Source: CAYPLH01 sp964411505
Lineage (GTDB): Bacteria > Bacillota > Clostridia > CAYPLH01 > DUMO01
Length of the DNA stretch: 64,000 nt
NCBI GenBank assembly: GCA_964411505.1
Contig: CAYPLH010000009.1
Location: forward strand, 1-64,000
Reading direction: 5' to 3'
Shown here: positions 63,076 to 64,000 of the stretch, piece after piece
How positions within the stretch are numbered: position 1 is the first letter of the stretch
How the letters are laid out: each line of letters opens with the position of its first letter
Translations under genes and position numbers: made by a program
The notes under the pieces: generated by a model
The model's database searches: none
Told to the model about the DNA's origin: nothing
The model's input: only the letters and a program-made list of their open reading frames with translations

Positions 63076-64000
63076 TTAGAAAAAGCTCATTTGATTGCTT
63101 TCGGGAAGATCGCCAAGACAACCATTTTCTCTCATCATGTCAACTACTGCTTTACTAATTTTGGACTTTTGTTTAAGCTCTTCTACTGATGTAAACTCTC
63201 CTGCTTTTCTCGCTTCTACAATGTTCTGCGCAGCTGAGAGTCCAAGACCTTGCAAAGACTTTAATGGTGGAAGTATTTTACCCTCACATATAGTGAATCT
63301 TGCTGCATCAGAGTCATAAAGATCCACAGGGAGAAAACTGAATCCCCTTGCATACATTTCTACAACCACTTCAAGTATTGTAAGTGTGTTTTTCTCTTTC
63401 TGAGTTAAATCATTCCCCTTGGCTTTCAGTTTTTTTATTTCAAGCTTAACTCTTTTGTCACCATAAATCATTATGCTTGCATCAAAATCATCAGCACAAA
63501 TTGTAAAGTGAGTTGCATAAAACTCCAATGGATAATTCACCTTGAACCATGCTATCCTGTATGCCATCATTACATAGGCTGCCGCATGTGCTTTTGGAAA
63601 CATATACTTTATTCTTTTACAGGATTCTATATACCATTCGGGCACATTATTCTTCTTCATTGTTTCTTCGTATTCTGGTGTGAGCCCTTTTCCCTTTCTT
63701 ACATCTTCCATTATGAAAAAGGCTGTTTTAGGCTCCAACCCTTGATAAATTAGATAAAGCATTATATCATCACGGCAGCATATTGCTTTTGAAAGCGTGG
63801 TAATTTCCTTCCGAATCAAATCTTGAGCATTATTTAGCCATACATCCGTTCCATGGGACAAACCTGAGATTCTTATAAGCTCCGAGAATTTGCTTGGTTT
63901 GGTTTCTAGCAACATGCCTATAACAAAACCTGTTCCAAACTCAGGTATTGCAAATGTTCCGACACTGCAACCTATATCATCAGGTAACACACTAAGTGCT
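63076..64000 (-). CDS. polC: DNA polymerase III alpha subunit PolC, C-terminal part
   Basis: About 308 codons are visible and the frame remains open to the window edge, so the N-terminal and most catalytic regions are outside. The sequence matches the PolC C-terminal fingers and helix-hairpin-helix region: GTFAIPEFGTGFVIGMLLETKPSKFSELIRISGLSHGTDVW, KAHAAAYVMMAYRIAWFK, and SLQGLGLSAAQNIVEARK. The polC-rimP-nusA order is typical of Firmicutes. Confidence 0.96.
   Translation of the reverse strand, partial: ALSVLPDDIGCSVGTFAIPEFGTGFVIGMLLETKPSKFSELIRISGLSHGTDVWLNNAQDLIRKEITTLSKAICCRDDIMLYLIYQGLEPKTAFFIMEDVRKGKGLTPEYEETMKKNNVPEWYIESCKRIKYMFPKAHAAAYVMMAYRIAWFKVNYPLEFYATHFTICADDFDASIMIYGDKRVKLEIKKLKAKGNDLTQKEKNTLTILEVVVEMYARGFSFLPVDLYDSDAARFTICEGKILPPLKSLQGLGLSAAQNIVEARKAGEFTSVEELKQKSKISKAVVDMMRENGCLGDLPESNQMSFF

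Noticed and set aside
1..64000. tRNA or rRNA genes, integrase or transposase genes, and phage genes
   Set aside because: I looked for T-arm and anticodon-arm patterns, DDE or tyrosine-recombinase motifs and structural phage proteins and found none.

Overview
The window comes from a low-GC, endospore-forming Firmicute of the class Clostridia. The signs are spoIIGA-sigE-sigG, an SpoVD-type PBP with PASTA domains, a MurE with the meso-diaminopimelate DNPR motif, LplABC/YesMN-type sugar loci, AT-rich sequence and strong Shine-Dalgarno sites. A saccharolytic, Ruminiclostridium-like clostridium is my inference; no rRNA or other species marker is present. Every recognised gene is on the minus strand except one small membrane-protein gene at 2509-2667, so genes are read here from high to low coordinates.

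Right part (64000 to 36.4 kb): the 3' end of polC; the rimP-nusA-ylxR-ylxQ-infB-rbfA-nrnA-truB-ribF translation cluster; an EamA transporter; a YmfF/YmfH M16 peptidase pair; lgt with an unusual acidic tail; rodA; then the cell-wall and division (dcw) cluster mraZ-rsmH-ftsL-spoVD-murE-murF-mraY-ftsW. The dcw run has a sigmaA promoter followed by four MraZ-type repeats. It ends abruptly in a murA gene broken off after its catalytic-Cys motif, next to a repeated 32-bp palindrome and a terminator.

Middle part (36.3 to 6.9 kb): an accessory block lies where murG, full murA, ftsQ/divIB and ftsZ would often be found. Reading down it holds (i) a YesN/YesM two-component system with an LplB/LplC/solute-binding transporter; (ii) an intracellular glycan set of GH36-like alpha-galactosidase, Gfo/Idh/MocA oxidoreductase and GH20 hexosaminidase; (iii) a membrane AraC-type sensor-regulator and a second LplABC-type transporter, co-directional with two creatininase-family proteins (one lacking its metal ligands) and a GNAT acetyltransferase; (iv) cinA, murJ and a protein of unknown function; (v) a btuFCD corrinoid transporter behind a cobalamin riboswitch, terminator and sigmaA promoter.

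Left part (6.9 to 0.2 kb): spoIIGA-sigE-sigG, the mother-cell and forespore sigma factors, with a spoIIG-type promoter (21-bp spacer and 0A-like boxes); a YlmC/YmxH PRC-barrel protein; nrdR; and hflK-hflC. The intergenic regions around nrdR carry dense arrays of hairpins.

Three repeat classes are visible: a 32-bp palindrome plus hairpin (three copies: 2900, 5070, 36378); a hairpin with a conserved tail (copies at 1, 52537 and 62915); and degenerate short tandem repeats between genes. The most notable points are the displacement of the dcw cluster with murA truncation, the paired creatininase homologues with complementary motif loss, the hairpin arrays, the C-terminal domain fused to BtuD, and the acidic microsatellite-encoded tail of Lgt.
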